A stretch of 64,000 nucleotides of DNA from Stieleria neptunia (GTDB lineage: Bacteria; Planctomycetota; Planctomycetia; Pirellulales; Pirellulaceae), in the NCBI RefSeq assembly GCF_007754155.1, contig NZ_CP037423.1, forward strand, positions 9,606,938 through 9,670,937, written 5' to 3'. Under the pieces are notes generated by a model. It searched no databases, was not told where the DNA came from, and saw only the letters and a program-made list of their open reading frames with translations. Both the position numbers and the translations under genes were made by a program. Below are positions 44,278-54,141 of the stretch, piece after piece (position 1 is the first letter of the stretch; the number at the start of each line of letters is the position of its first letter).

Positions 44278-47200
44278 TCAAAAGCCGAGGATCTTTTCGA
44301 GTCCTGAATTGATTTGCTCCATGCCCGAACCGAGTTGTTTTTGGATCAGGCCGTCGAGTCGATTCTGAATCACTTCGGCGCCGGCTTTGCTCCCCAGTTC
44401 GGTCATCACGTTGCGAACGGCGGAATCGTCCAACTTGGGGCGATCGAGCGTTCCGGTGATGGGAAAGGTCAGCGTTTGGCCGGCCAGACCCTTCAGATCG
44501 CTGCCGAGCCAACGGGCGTCCAGCGGGACCTGGGCAACGAGATTGATGTTGGAATCGGAAGCGACACGTCCGCTGGTCATCAAATTCGCGCGATCAATTT
44601 TGAAATACATCCGCTGGTGGGTGGCGACTCCGTCTTCGAAACTGAACTCGACACTTTGGGGCGGCATCTCGATCAGCGTCTTGGCACTGGCCGGTTCGGC
44701 TTGTCCGCCGGTGAGCCGCGCGAGTGATTTGATTTGCTCGACGCCTTGGATCAATTGGTTTGCCAGCGGCCCGGAGGAGAGTCGCATGTCTTGCACGTCG
44801 AGCCTGCCGCGGACCACACTGGCGTAGGGGTCGTCGACATTGAACGCCACTTCGTCGAACTCGGCCGCGATGTTGCCATCAATCGTCGTCGCATTGGCCG
44901 CCAGCGGAGCGAGGTATTTGAGCCAACCGGCGGCCGTCGACGGTGTGATCTTTAACGATTTGACTTTGGCCCCCGGTGACAATCGCACCGTCATCGGACT
45001 GGCCATGTAATCGACCTGTGCTGCCAAGTCGACTTGGCCGGCCTCGGCCGGGGTCGCCCCCGCAGTCGTCGCAGAAGGCGAACCGAGCGAAAGGATCGGG
45101 AACGAAGTTCGAGCGATCTTGAGGGACTGGTCGGTCATTTGGAACGGCAGCGTGGTTTGTCCGATGCGAAGGTCGGCGACTTCACACTGGTCCCATCCCA
45201 GTTCTCCCTTGACGATCAGCGTCGCGTTCTGGCTGGTCGAGGATTGGCCGGTTGCCGATTGGCCGGTTGCTGCGGTCCACTTGAATTCGAACGGTGCTTC
45301 GTGGATCCCGCTCGCTTGGATCGGAGTCCCCAGCAGGTTCGACAGCCGCGCGGCGACGACATCCATCTTCCATCGCGACGGGCCGGATAGCTGTACCGCC
45401 AACGCTTCGCCCCCGGTTTGCACCTCGCCGGCCATGGTGCCGGCAAACCCGTCGCTGGCCAGTTGCAGTGCGGGCAGCGTGACGACACCGCTGTCGGTGT
45501 TGTATTGCAGCCGCCCATCGACCTTCACGCGTGGTTCCTGCCAAATCAGTTCGCCCAGTTCGGCCTGTGCAGCGTTTCCGAAACCTTGTCCAAACGTCGG
45601 CCGCGGGCTTGGACCGTATGCCCCCGCGGGAGTCCCCGGAGGATAATTGCGTTGATCCGACGGAGCGTGTAGGGCGACATTGGTTGCCGAGGCCGACGCG
45701 TCGATGTCCCACTTCACCGGGCCGCCGGTGATGTTCAATTTGCCGCTGGACAGTCCACTGATCTGATAGGCATGCTCTTGCACCGGCCGGTAACTGATCG
45801 GGCGAACCAGATTGGTCGATGCGGCGCGTGCGATCGTCGCCCCCACGCTCTCCTGCAACCGCTTCAAATCCGCGTTCCAAGCGATGTCCAAGTTCGTTTT
45901 CTCGCGACTCGCAGCACCACGGACCGCCAGCGACAGCGCTTCGCCGCGGACCGTCAACTCTTGCGACGAAAAGTTCCCGCTCGGCCAATCCAACACGCCG
46001 TCGAAATTGACCGTCACGCTCTGCTGGATGTACCACTGGCTGTCGTAATTGATGCGTGGCTGGCTGACGACAAATTCGGCTTTGGAAAGCGAACCACCCG
46101 CGCGACTGACGTTGGCGATCGCCGAACCCGTCAACCGCCCTTCGGCGCTGCGGAGCAACTCGGGCAGCCAAGGTCGCAGGGACTCGCTGAGATTCTCCAG
46201 GCGTCCGTCGGATTCCAAACGCACCGGATAAATCGAATCGGGCGTCGGCCGCGACACCGGCGACATCAATTCCACGCCAAACGAGACGCCGCCGCTGCGA
46301 ATGGCGAGGTCGGCCGTGGTCAATTGCTCAAGCGTCCGTCCGTTCCATTGGCCTTTGGCCGCGACGTCACCTTGAACGATGGCGCGTTGAAATCGGTGTC
46401 CGCTGGGCAAGGTCACCAGCAGATTTTTCGCTTCCCCACTGCCCAGCAGATCCCACCGGTCTGCCTGGTCGGCTCCCGATCGATTGACGGTCCATTTCAC
46501 CTCGCCGCCGGCGGTCCCGTCGAGCGAAAGATCCGACAGATCGATGACCGGCCGAAGCATCGTGTAAAGACGACCAAAATCAATCTGCAACTCAGCCATC
46601 CCGTCTTGGAGCGTTCCGGAGCCGGAGGCCTGGGCGAACGAACTGGTGACGTTGAATCGCTCGGCGCGCAATGAACCGTTGTCATCGGTCACCGTGGCCG
46701 TCAATTCGATCGGGTCAATCATGACGATCCGCCCATCGGCGCGGGCACGCAATGAATTACTGGACACGGTCAGATTGCTTCGACGGGGCGCCGGCGTGTT
46801 TTCGATGATGCCGCTCGCTCGACCCGAGACCAAGGTGACGTTGCTCCGCAACGGGATCAGACCCGGCAACGCTTGATCAAGCGATGCTAAATCCACATCC
46901 ACGCGCGCCTTGCCATCCAAAGCTTGCAGCCAACTGAGTGGATTGTCATCCGATCCGACCAGGGAGATCGTGGTCGGGAACGAGCCGTCGAGTGTTGCCG
47001 ATGCAAAATCCGTTGTCAGTTCCAGCCCCTGTCCTAACAGCCAACCGCCAGAGAGCGCGACGTTTCCGTCGAGTGTCGCAAGTTCGTTGTTCCATTGTTT
47101 GGCGGGGGCCGGTTGAGGTTGCCCGTCGTTCGTCGACGCGCCGCCGGAAGACGCAACGATCGTGCGAAGGTTGCGAATCCGGACGTCACCCAGGCTGGCC

Positions 47201-48051
47201 TGGATCGCCCCATCGGGAGCGCCGGCCAACTGCAACCGACCGGTCGTGTCGCCGGAGACCTGTTGCGGAAATCCGTCGATCACACCCGAAAACCGTCGCG
47301 CAATCAGATTGGCGACCGACAACGGAAACGACTCCGTCTCCAACGACACCTTCCACAACTCGGCGGACTCGGCTTGCCAGTCAAACTGGCTTTGGATCGC
47401 TCCGCCGCTGCCACCGGGTTCATTGACCACCCCGGCAATCTCACCGCTGATCTGCGCCCCGTCGAGCGTCACGCTGACATTCGATTGGCTCAGCGACCAC
47501 GACTCGCCCGACGTCGAATCGGTGGCGGTCGCGCCAAAATCTTGAATCTGAATGGATGCGGAAACCTGTGACGCCGGCTGGTCACTCGGTTCCAGCAACG
47601 GAGCCAAATCCGACTCGATCGAGGAACCACCTTCGTCCACGCTGCACGCCAGCCCCACGCCACGCAACGACACTTCACCGACAGCCGCCGGATCCAGTCG
47701 CAGCAACTCCATCACCGTCAACGCAGTGTCGGCGCGATCGATTTGGATCACCGTTTCACCCGATGGACCGACCAGTTCGAGACCACGGATCGACAGCGGG
47801 GTGATCCAGCCGACGTCGATCGAGTCGGCCGAGGCGGTCCAGCCGTAGGCCTGAGCACTCGAAGCCAGCATGGATCGAGCGACCCCGGTGTGGCTGACTA
47901 AACTGGGGGCCGCAAGCGCCAACAGGGCGAGAAATCCGAGCGCCAGCAACAGCATTCGGTAGTAGCGTCGGGAGCGGTTGGAACGTCGTCGCCGCGTGGC
48001 ATCGAGCTGAGTTCGCTCGAGATCATCTAGCAAATAGTCGTCTCTCACCAC
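44278..48051 (-). CDS. Large AsmA-like membrane-anchored protein
   Basis: About 1257 residues. No ATG is available near the start. GTG 48051 follows AAGGA at 7 nt; GTG 48048 or 48090 is possible. A basic segment (RRRRSNRSRRYYR) precedes one membrane helix (MLLLALGFLALLALAAPSLV), then a very long beta-rich periplasmic part. IDVGWITPLSIRGLELVG resembles the start of AsmA/TamB-like proteins, and the C-terminus (GQTLTFPITGTLDRPKLD) matches the end of AsmA-type repeats. Such proteins are thought to bridge inner and outer membranes and help move lipids. It stands alone on the minus strand. Confidence 0.75.
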   Translation of the reverse strand: MVRDDYLLDDLERTQLDATRRRRSNRSRRYYRMLLLALGFLALLALAAPSLVSHTGVARSMLASSAQAYGWTASADSIDVGWITPLSIRGLELVGPSGETVIQIDRADTALTVMELLRLDPAAVGEVSLRGVGLACSVDEGGSSIESDLAPLLEPSDQPASQVSASIQIQDFGATATDSTSGESWSLSQSNVSVTLDGAQISGEIAGVVNEPGGSGGAIQSQFDWQAESAELWKVSLETESFPLSVANLIARRFSGVIDGFPQQVSGDTTGRLQLAGAPDGAIQASLGDVRIRNLRTIVASSGGASTNDGQPQPAPAKQWNNELATLDGNVALSGGWLLGQGLELTTDFASATLDGSFPTTISLVGSDDNPLSWLQALDGKARVDVDLASLDQALPGLIPLRSNVTLVSGRASGIIENTPAPRRSNLTVSSNSLRARADGRIVMIDPIELTATVTDDNGSLRAERFNVTSSFAQASGSGTLQDGMAELQIDFGRLYTMLRPVIDLSDLSLDGTAGGEVKWTVNRSGADQADRWDLLGSGEAKNLLVTLPSGHRFQRAIVQGDVAAKGQWNGRTLEQLTTADLAIRSGGVSFGVELMSPVSRPTPDSIYPVRLESDGRLENLSESLRPWLPELLRSAEGRLTGSAIANVSRAGGSLSKAEFVVSQPRINYDSQWYIQQSVTVNFDGVLDWPSGNFSSQELTVRGEALSLAVRGAASREKTNLDIAWNADLKRLQESVGATIARAASTNLVRPISYRPVQEHAYQISGLSSGKLNITGGPVKWDIDASASATNVALHAPSDQRNYPPGTPAGAYGPSPRPTFGQGFGNAAQAELGELIWQEPRVKVDGRLQYNTDSGVVTLPALQLASDGFAGTMAGEVQTGGEALAVQLSGPSRWKMDVVAARLSNLLGTPIQASGIHEAPFEFKWTAATGQSATGQSSTSQNATLIVKGELGWDQCEVADLRIGQTTLPFQMTDQSLKIARTSFPILSLGSPSATTAGATPAEAGQVDLAAQVDYMASPMTVRLSPGAKVKSLKITPSTAAGWLKYLAPLAANATTIDGNIAAEFDEVAFNVDDPYASVVRGRLDVQDMRLSSGPLANQLIQGVEQIKSLARLTGGQAEPASAKTLIEMPPQSVEFSFEDGVATHQRMYFKIDRANLMTSGRVASDSNINLVAQVPLDARWLGSDLKGLAGQTLTFPITGTLDRPKLDDSAVRNVMTELGSKAGAEVIQNRLDGLIQKQLGSGMEQINSGLEKILGF

Positions 48052-48240
48052 GGTCACATCCTTGTGCCTGCCGCACAGAAATCCCTTCACCTGAAAAGCG
48101 CTGCGGACGAGAGTACGCCAAAACGACCCGGCGGCGCAAGATCAATCTGGACCGACGGGTGAATCAGCGACAGGAGAACTGGAGCAATGGGTCAAAAGAT
48201 TTAGTCGTCAAAAAATCAAATCCCGAGCCGGCGCCATCCC

Positions 48241-48329
48241 TTTGACCACCCCATCGTTTGACCACCCCATCGTTTGACCACCCCATCGTTTGACCACCCC
48301 ATCGTTTGACCACCCCATCGTTTGACCAC
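48241..48329. repeat. Tandem repeat, 5 x 16 bp plus a partial unit
   Basis: Unit TTTGACCACCCCATCG starts at 48241, 48257, 48273, 48289 and 48305, then a partial copy. It lies in the 491-bp gap 48052-48542, which otherwise shows no gene. There are no spacers, so it is not a CRISPR array. Confidence 0.95.
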
Positions 48330-48542
48330 TTCCTTTCCGGCCACGACGGTTGCAGCAGACGGCCGGCCGGCCCGAATCATCTGCCGCTCGTGCAGCGTCT
48401 ATCGGTAGATGTCATGCGAGAGAGCCCTGGACCGTCTGGCAATCGGCTTCCCTCGATCGATCGAACAGACGATCTCCGGTACCACAGCAATGGATCACAC
48501 CCACGGATGGCCGGCGCATGACGTTAACCGCTAGACGGTCCA

Positions 48543-49877
48543 CTAGTTTTGCTCCGACTTGGCGGTCTCGGCCTTCGGCTTTTCATTTTTCGGGGGCGCC
48601 GCCTCAGCCGACTCCTTCGCTGCGGGTTTCGCTTCGGGCTTTGCCGGGGGCTTCGCGTCGGACTTTCCCTCCGACTTCGGCTGCTCTTTGGCGGCCTCTT
48701 CCTTCTCAGCCTTCTCCGCGGGCGCCGCGTCCTTGGCCGGTTCGGCAGCGGGTTCCTCGGGCTTCGGTTTTTCGTTCCATTCCAGCTTGGCCGCTGCTTG
48801 GCGCTGCTTTTTGGACGCGATCACGGGGAATTCGGCGGTGGTGATGCCGCGGTCGACGATCCAAATGTTGCGGAAACGGACGGGGTCGCCGTGGTCTTGA
48901 ATGTTGATCGGCGACAACGTCGGTTCTTCCGGTTTGCCCGCGCCGGTCTTGCTGACCAGTTCGACGTCGTTTTGCACCTTGACCCCGTTGACCCAACTGG
49001 TCACGTGGGCGTTGCGAATCTTGCTACCGTCAGAAGCCCAACGTGGCGCGGTGAAATGGACGTCATAGGTTTGCCAGACCAACGGCGGCAGTGCCATGTT
49101 CACGTCGGGGGCTTTCATGCGGTACAGAGCCCCGAGCCCGTTGAACATCTTTTCGGTTCCGAACGAATCGAGCACCTGGCACTCGTAGCGGCTTTGCAAA
49201 TACAAACCGCTGTTGCCCCGCTGTTGGCCTTCGGCTTGCGGCATGTAGGGCAATCGAAATTCGACGTGCAGATCGAAATCTTGAAACATCGGCGAAATCA
49301 ACGCGCCTTGTTTGAGCAAACCGTTGTCGGTCATTTCGCCATTGACGAAATGATCGACGTTGCTGCCGTCGAACAAGACGGTCGCGCCCTCGGGAGCTTT
49401 CGCACCGAGCGTGGGGCTGACACGGTGAACGCGTTTGAGCCGCCCGAGCAACTTGCCGTTGGAACTGACCAAGTTGCATCCCTTGGGGTCGACGAAGATC
49501 GCCCAGGGACCGCCGGAAAGCACCAGGCTGTCGTTGCCCCGCAGCCCGATCAAACGCATCTCTTCACTTTGGTGGTTGGGCTCACCCGGCAGCCCGCCGT
49601 AAAACGCGATCGCGTGGAACTGGTCTCCCGCCACCGGGCGGATTTGCAACGCCACACTTTGTCTGTTTTTCTTTTCGCCTTTGGCACCGATCTGTCCGAC
49701 GAACTCACCCATCAGGGGATAATTCGGCTCATCTTCGGGCGGCACCGTGTAGGCAGGGCCTTTTCCGGGGATGATCGTCGGCTTCTGGGCATAACCGGAG
49801 ACGGGGATCAGCAGCATCGCTGCGACGAGCAACGCCGGAGCGGAATGGAAACCAAACGTGTTGAAATGCAGTGACAT
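48543..49877 (-). CDS. DUF1080 secreted protein with Lys/Glu/Pro/Ala-rich tail
   Basis: 444 residues from ATG 49877, which starts a signal peptide ending VSGYAQ. An N-terminal region (about 30-150: GEFVGQIGAKGEKKN) precedes the DUF1080 sandwich (about 160-360), which has GATVLFDGSNVDHFVNG and FDLHVEFRLPYMP. The last 85 residues are low-complexity (EPAAEPAKDAAPAEKAEKEE and further), probably unstructured and perhaps wall- or membrane-associated. Family members act on 3-keto-sugars or are uncharacterised. Confidence 0.9.
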   Translation of the reverse strand: MSLHFNTFGFHSAPALLVAAMLLIPVSGYAQKPTIIPGKGPAYTVPPEDEPNYPLMGEFVGQIGAKGEKKNRQSVALQIRPVAGDQFHAIAFYGGLPGEPNHQSEEMRLIGLRGNDSLVLSGGPWAIFVDPKGCNLVSSNGKLLGRLKRVHRVSPTLGAKAPEGATVLFDGSNVDHFVNGEMTDNGLLKQGALISPMFQDFDLHVEFRLPYMPQAEGQQRGNSGLYLQSRYECQVLDSFGTEKMFNGLGALYRMKAPDVNMALPPLVWQTYDVHFTAPRWASDGSKIRNAHVTSWVNGVKVQNDVELVSKTGAGKPEEPTLSPINIQDHGDPVRFRNIWIVDRGITTAEFPVIASKKQRQAAAKLEWNEKPKPEEPAAEPAKDAAPAEKAEKEEAAKEQPKSEGKSDAKPPAKPEAKPAAKESAEAAPPKNEKPKAETAKSEQN

Positions 49878-50108
49878 GGGAGGCAATAGGGCCAAATGCG
49901 GGGAACCGAGGCGGGAAGATCTGCAGCGAGTCGCACGAGCGATCCGAATCAGATTCGAAATCGAACGGCTGGCTCACAGCACAGAGTCTAATTCGCGCGG
50001 CACCGCGGTACCACTTCGCGGCAGAAAAATGCCCCCCGGGGGAAATCGAGTACCAGCACGAGCGTTCTCGCACAGACACTCCCCCACGGTGTCCCCCCGC
50101 TACCGACT

Positions 50109-50154
50109 GCATTGCCAGGGCAGCATTGCCAGGGCACAGCATTGCCAGGGCACA
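50109..50154. repeat. Three tandem copies of GCATTGCCAGGGCA(CA)
   Basis: Units at 50109-50122, 50123-50138 and 50139-50154. They lie just past the azoreductase stop, in the gap 49878-50157, where the DUF1080 promoter should also be. Confidence 0.8.
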
Positions 50155-50157
50155 GCG

Positions 50158-50817
50158 TCAGCCGTGATCGGAACGGCAGACAGAACTGTTTCCGGCGAGT
50201 CTCAGCAGCCTGCGGCGAGCCGAGTTCAAGGAATCGGCCAAAGCGGTGCCCCCGTGTTCATCATTCTCGGCAGCGACGATTTCGACCTGCTCCACGCCGA
50301 TGAAAGAGAACACCGTTCGCAAGTGGGGATCAAGATGATTCAGGGGTTCATTGCGACCGCCGGGCCCGTAGCCGCCGTCACCTCGTGAGATCACGGCGAT
50401 GAGACGTTTCCCACGAACCAGTGGTGTGTAGGCTGAATCTGGATCATCGGGATGAAAATCGAACGTCCGACCGACACGAACGATTTGGTCAACATAGGCT
50501 TTGAAGCCGCTCGGCATGCCAAAATTGTAAAATGGGATCCCGGCGACAATCAGGTCGGCGCTGAAGAGTTCGTCGACGAGTTCGTCGCTCAACCGCAACG
50601 CCGTTTGCATTTCGATGCTGCGTTGATTCGCCGGCGTAAATGCGGCGGCAATCCACTCCTGCGTCACATGTGGCAACGGGTCTCGCCCGATGTCCCGATA
50701 CGTCACCGTACCGTCCGGATGGGTGCGTTTCCAACGTTCCGCAAATTCGGCGGTTAGACGACGCGTGTGAGAGCGATCGAACCGCGGGCTCGAATCGATG
50801 TGCAACAGGTGATTCAT
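50158..50817 (-). CDS. azoR: FMN-dependent NADH-azoreductase family
   Basis: 219 residues from ATG 50817. The flavodoxin-like fold begins NHLLHIDSSPRFDRSHTRRL, where the phosphate-binding loop contacts FMN. IPFYNFGMPSGFKAYVDQIV is the family's central motif, and SRGDGGYGPGG comes before the final helix. AzoR reduces quinones and azo compounds by two electrons and protects from thiol stress. Divergent from an HxlR-type regulator, a common arrangement in which the regulator senses electrophiles and represses the reductase. Confidence 0.9.
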   Translation of the reverse strand: MNHLLHIDSSPRFDRSHTRRLTAEFAERWKRTHPDGTVTYRDIGRDPLPHVTQEWIAAAFTPANQRSIEMQTALRLSDELVDELFSADLIVAGIPFYNFGMPSGFKAYVDQIVRVGRTFDFHPDDPDSAYTPLVRGKRLIAVISRGDGGYGPGGRNEPLNHLDPHLRTVFSFIGVEQVEIVAAENDEHGGTALADSLNSARRRLLRLAGNSSVCRSDHG

Positions 50818-50893
50818 CTCAATTCTCCAATCTGAATTTGGGCGGTTGCCGAAGGCGTGTCGGCGACGGTAGTTTTTCGACCGTGCCGGTATC

Positions 50894-50954
50894 ATGTCCG
50901 GGTACTCGGCGAGGGCAACTGGGCACAAATTTGTGGGGTACTTTCTTTTAGGGA
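50894..50954. promoter_or_regulatory. Divergent control region with palindrome and GGGTACT repeats
   Basis: The azoR-HxlR gap contains the perfect 12-bp palindrome CACAAATTTGTG at 50924-50935. Two direct copies of GGTACT (about 50900 and 50937) flank it. These are good candidates for HxlR operators that would block both promoters. The HxlR gene has a strong ribosome site, GGGAGGAA. Confidence 0.5.
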
Positions 50955-50968
50955 GGAATTCAAAAACG

Positions 50969-51283
50969 ATGAGCGATCCAGAGGTGACCGAGGTCTTTGA
51001 GAAATGTTTGGGGTGCCGATACATGGTGGCACTGCTGAGGCACATCGAAGTCGGCGTGAAGCGACCGGGGCAGTTGCAACGGGCCGTTGAAGGGATGACG
51101 GCGAAAGTACTCGCGGAGCGGCTGAAGCGTCTTGTCGAATTTGGCGTGGTCGAAAAAACGAGCTATCCCGAAATCCCACCGAGAGTCGAATACGATTTGA
51201 CTTCGTTCGGTCGGCGATTGCTGGAGATCATCGATGAAGTCGACGCACTTCAAAAGCAAGCTCGCCTCCGCGTCACCCGTTAA
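50969..51283 (+). CDS. HxlR family transcriptional regulator
   Basis: 104 residues from ATG 50969. The winged helix-turn-helix of the HxlR family is seen: CLGCRYMVALLRHIEVGVKR, then RPGQLQRAVEGMTAKVLAER (recognition helix), and RVEYDLTSFGRRL (wing and last strand). Two cysteines near the N-terminus (Cys13, Cys16) could be the redox-sensing thiols, as in related regulators of quinone stress. It most likely controls the divergent azoR and itself. Confidence 0.92.
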   Translation: MSDPEVTEVFEKCLGCRYMVALLRHIEVGVKRPGQLQRAVEGMTAKVLAERLKRLVEFGVVEKTSYPEIPPRVEYDLTSFGRRLLEIIDEVDALQKQARLRVTR

Positions 51284-51415
51284 TCCCACGATTCACCATG
51301 GGAATCAAACAAGACCAACGCTGTGTCGATTCCCAGTTCATGTTAAACTGATGCGTGTAAAGTTTGTTCCCTAGTGCTTTGTCAGCTTTCAATTTTCGAG
51401 CCTGCGTTTGTCGAG

Positions 51416-51493
51416 CGGAAAAGGGGTCAGGTACCAAAAACCAAATGGCCCGCAGGGTGCTTCGCATTTTTGGTACCTGACCCCTTTTCCGCG
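51416..51493. repeat. Perfect 26-bp inverted repeat, GGGGTCAGGTACC type
   Basis: Arms 51416-51441 and 51468-51493 are exact reverse complements with a 26-nt loop. The core AAAGGGGTCAGG resembles AAAGGTGTCAGG in the hairpins at 59086 and 63480. It fills part of the gap between the HxlR and Uma2 genes. Confidence 0.9.
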
Positions 51494-51555
51494 GTACCCT
51501 AAGTATAAAAGTTGACGAAGCACTAGCCGCCTGGTCGTCCCTTGGGATGTGATGG

Positions 51556-52095
51556 ATGAGTGAAGCTGCCCGAGATATCCCGCACTACACCGTCGCGGAT
51601 TACCGACAGTGGGAAGGCGACTGGGAATTGTGGCACGGGACAGCCGTCGCGATGACGCCCAGCCCGTTCGGCCGGCACGGTGGACTGCTCGTCAAACTCT
51701 GTACCGCGCTGACGATTGCAATCGATCAAGCCCAGTGCGATGCCTGCGTGCTCGCCGAGATCGACTGGATCATCTCGGACGACACGATTGTTCGCCCTGA
51801 TGCAAGCGTCCTTTGCGGCGGGCCTCCCGAGGGGCATATCGAATCGACCCCGGCGATGATCGTCGAAGTGCTGTCCGATTCCACGCGAGACCGTGACACG
51901 AAACAGAAGCGAACGCTGTATCAAGAGAACCGAGTTCCCTGGTATCTGATCGCCGATCCCCGCGACTTCTCCGTTCAACTGCTTCGGCTCAGCGACCTTG
52001 GCGAATACGAATCCGTTCCCGTCTCAGAACACGTCCAACTCTCGATCTGCGACAACTGCCGCCTGGTCGTGGACCTAGGCTGGCTGTCGCGCTGA
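51556..52095 (+). CDS. Uma2 family restriction-endonuclease-like protein
   Basis: 179 residues. The PD-(D/E)xK nuclease fold of Uma2 (DUF820) is recognisable: VRPDASVLCGG (Asp82) and AMIVEVLSDSTRDRDTKQKR (Glu104 and Lys). The N-terminal strand WELWHGTAVAMTPSP and VPWYLIADPR are further family features. These proteins are abundant in cyanobacteria and planctomycetes; their targets are mostly unknown. It is flanked on both sides by palindromic elements and may be mobile. Confidence 0.9.
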   Translation: MSEAARDIPHYTVADYRQWEGDWELWHGTAVAMTPSPFGRHGGLLVKLCTALTIAIDQAQCDACVLAEIDWIISDDTIVRPDASVLCGGPPEGHIESTPAMIVEVLSDSTRDRDTKQKRTLYQENRVPWYLIADPRDFSVQLLRLSDLGEYESVPVSEHVQLSICDNCRLVVDLGWLSR

Positions 52096-52111
52096 CGACG
52101 TTAGTGTTTAG

Positions 52112-52310
52112 CCTTTAGAGACCGTCCAGCTTAAGGCGATCGCTTTTCGGATGTACGATGGCCCTTCCGGGCCGTCGCCCGTGGGGCTCTGCGCGACGAC
52201 CTAGAAAGGACGTCGTACACCCCTCCGCCAACCACCTCTCACCCATTCGGTCAGATCATTCAGATTTGTCGCGTTTCGCGCTAGTGCTAAGCCGGACGGT
52301 CTCTTTAGGC
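52112..52310. repeat. About 200-bp palindromic element after the Uma2 gene
   Basis: Outer arms TTTAGAGACCGTCC and GGACGGTCTCTTTAG, inner arms TGTACGATGGCCC and CGACGTCGTACAC. It fills most of the 365-bp gap 52096-52460, which has no other gene. Confidence 0.75.
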
Positions 52311-52460
52311 GATTTCTATCCCCGTGCCATTCAGGTCCGACACCTTATTCCAGGCACGCGACGCTTTCTCACGCTGATTTGTCTGCCGTGACCCGAGCAG
52401 CTACCATCAGGGACATCCTCGTACGATTTCCCCTGCCTTCGCACCTCTCCGGATCCGCCG

Positions 52461-54080
52461 ATGATCGCGTCCCCACCGAATTCGTTTCCTCGCTGGCGTT
52501 CCTTCCTGGCACTGGTTTTTTCGTTCTGCGCTGCCATCGGCGTGAACGCCGCCGCCTCCGCCGCTGAGTCCGATCGCCCCAACATCGTGTTCATCTTTAC
52601 CGATGACCACTGCACCCAAGCCCTCAGCGCCTACGACCCGACGCGGATCACGACGCCCAACATGGATCGCATCGCCCGCGAGGGCATGCGGTTTGATCGC
52701 TGCTACGTGACCAACGGCATCTGTGGCCCCAGCCGGGCCGTCATTCAGACCGGCAAGTACAGCCACCTGAACGGCTTCATCCGCAACGGCAACCGATTCA
52801 ACGGCGACCAGCAAACGTTCCCCAAGCTGCTCCGGGCGGCCGGCTACCAAACCGCCGTGATCGGCAAGTGGCACCTCGCGACCACGCCCCAAGGCTATGA
52901 CTACTACGACGTCTTGAAAGGCCAAGGCCCGTACTACAACCCGCCGATGATCACCGAGGGCGACGACGGGCAACCGGTCACGCGCCCGCACACCGGATAC
53001 ACCACCGAGATCATCACCGACAAGACACTCGCCTGGCTGAAGCAGGATCGTGATCCCGACAAGCCGTTCATGGTGATGTACCAGCACAAGGCACCACACC
53101 GTAACTGGAGACCGGCGCCGAAATACTTGACCTGGCTGGACGACGTGACGATCCCCGAACCGGAAACGCTGTGGGACGACTACCAGGGCCGCACCCAGTC
53201 GGCCAGCCGGCAAACGATGACGATCAAGACCCACTTGAACGCCAACGACCTGAAGTTGTCCGGATACGGCAATATGAATGACCAACAGAAGATCGCTTGG
53301 GACGCCGCCTACGGCCCCAAGAACGAAGCCTTCGAAGCCGCCAAAGACTCGATGACCGAAGAAGAGATCATCAAGTGGAAGTACCAACGTTACGTCAAAG
53401 ACTATCTGCGCTGCGTCAAAAGCGTCGACGACGGCATCGGGCAAGTACTCGATTATCTGGACGAAAGCGGGCTGGCCGACAACACCATCGTGATCTATTC
53501 CTCCGACCAGGGCTGGTACCTCGGCGAACACGGTTGGTTCGACAAACGTTGGATGTACGAGGAATCCCTGCGCACGCCGCTGCTGGCACGCTGGCCCGGG
53601 AAGATCGCGCCGGGATCCACCAACAACGACATCACTTCAAATCTGGACTTCGCCGAAACGTTCTTGGATCTGGCCGGCGTTGACGTGCCCAGCGACATGC
53701 AAGGCCGATCACTGGTACCGCTGCTCAAGGGCAACACGCCGGACGATTGGCGTCAGGTTTTCTACTACCACTACTACGAAAACCCCGGAGCCCACAACGT
53801 CGCCCGTCATTACGGCGTGACGAACGGTCGGCACAAATTGATTCACTACTACGCGCTCGAAGGCAAGAAGATCGACGATTGGGAATTGTTCGATCTGAAA
53901 GCCGATCCGAACGAACTGCAAAGCGTCTATGGAAGCACCGACTACGCAGGCGTCCAGAAACGGCTGATGAAACAGTTGGCCGCCGCGAGGGACCAGTTTG
54001 GTGTCCCCGAAGATTCGGATCCGGGTACCGTCCGCAACCGCCAACGCAGAAACCAGGCGGCGAAAAAGAACAAGCAGTGA
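52461..54080 (+). CDS. Type I sulfatase, exported
   Basis: 539 residues. A signal peptide ([20 protein letters not shown]) precedes the alkaline-phosphatase-like domain. Metal-site Asp residues lie in FIFTDDH. The formylglycine site is Cys88 in [18 protein letters not shown] (CxPSR), which the maturase converts to the active residue. GKWHLA carries the conserved Lys and His, and [20 protein letters not shown] holds the second metal-binding Asp. The lysine/arginine-rich tail ([13 protein letters not shown]) is unusual. It would remove sulfate from algal polysaccharides or similar substrates. No FGE gene is nearby. Confidence 0.95.
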   Translation: MIASPPNSFPRWRSFLALVFSFCAAIGVNAAASAAESDRPNIVFIFTDDHCTQALSAYDPTRITTPNMDRIAREGMRFDRCYVTNGICGPSRAVIQTGKYSHLNGFIRNGNRFNGDQQTFPKLLRAAGYQTAVIGKWHLATTPQGYDYYDVLKGQGPYYNPPMITEGDDGQPVTRPHTGYTTEIITDKTLAWLKQDRDPDKPFMVMYQHKAPHRNWRPAPKYLTWLDDVTIPEPETLWDDYQGRTQSASRQTMTIKTHLNANDLKLSGYGNMNDQQKIAWDAAYGPKNEAFEAAKDSMTEEEIIKWKYQRYVKDYLRCVKSVDDGIGQVLDYLDESGLADNTIVIYSSDQGWYLGEHGWFDKRWMYEESLRTPLLARWPGKIAPGSTNNDITSNLDFAETFLDLAGVDVPSDMQGRSLVPLLKGNTPDDWRQVFYYHYYENPGAHNVARHYGVTNGRHKLIHYYALEGKKIDDWELFDLKADPNELQSVYGSTDYAGVQKRLMKQLAAARDQFGVPEDSDPGTVRNRQRRNQAAKKNKQ

Positions 54081-54141
54081 TCGTCGGCGGTTCACACCGC
54101 CGACAAACAACACCGCCGACAAACATTGTGCCTTCCCTCCC

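Noticed and set aside
48241..48329. CRISPR array
   Set aside because: Units are contiguous with no spacers, and no cas genes are nearby.
48549..49874. Plus-strand frame of 441 codons opposite the DUF1080 gene
   Set aside because: Antisense shadow with Leu/Gly/Arg repeats arising from the low-complexity tail.
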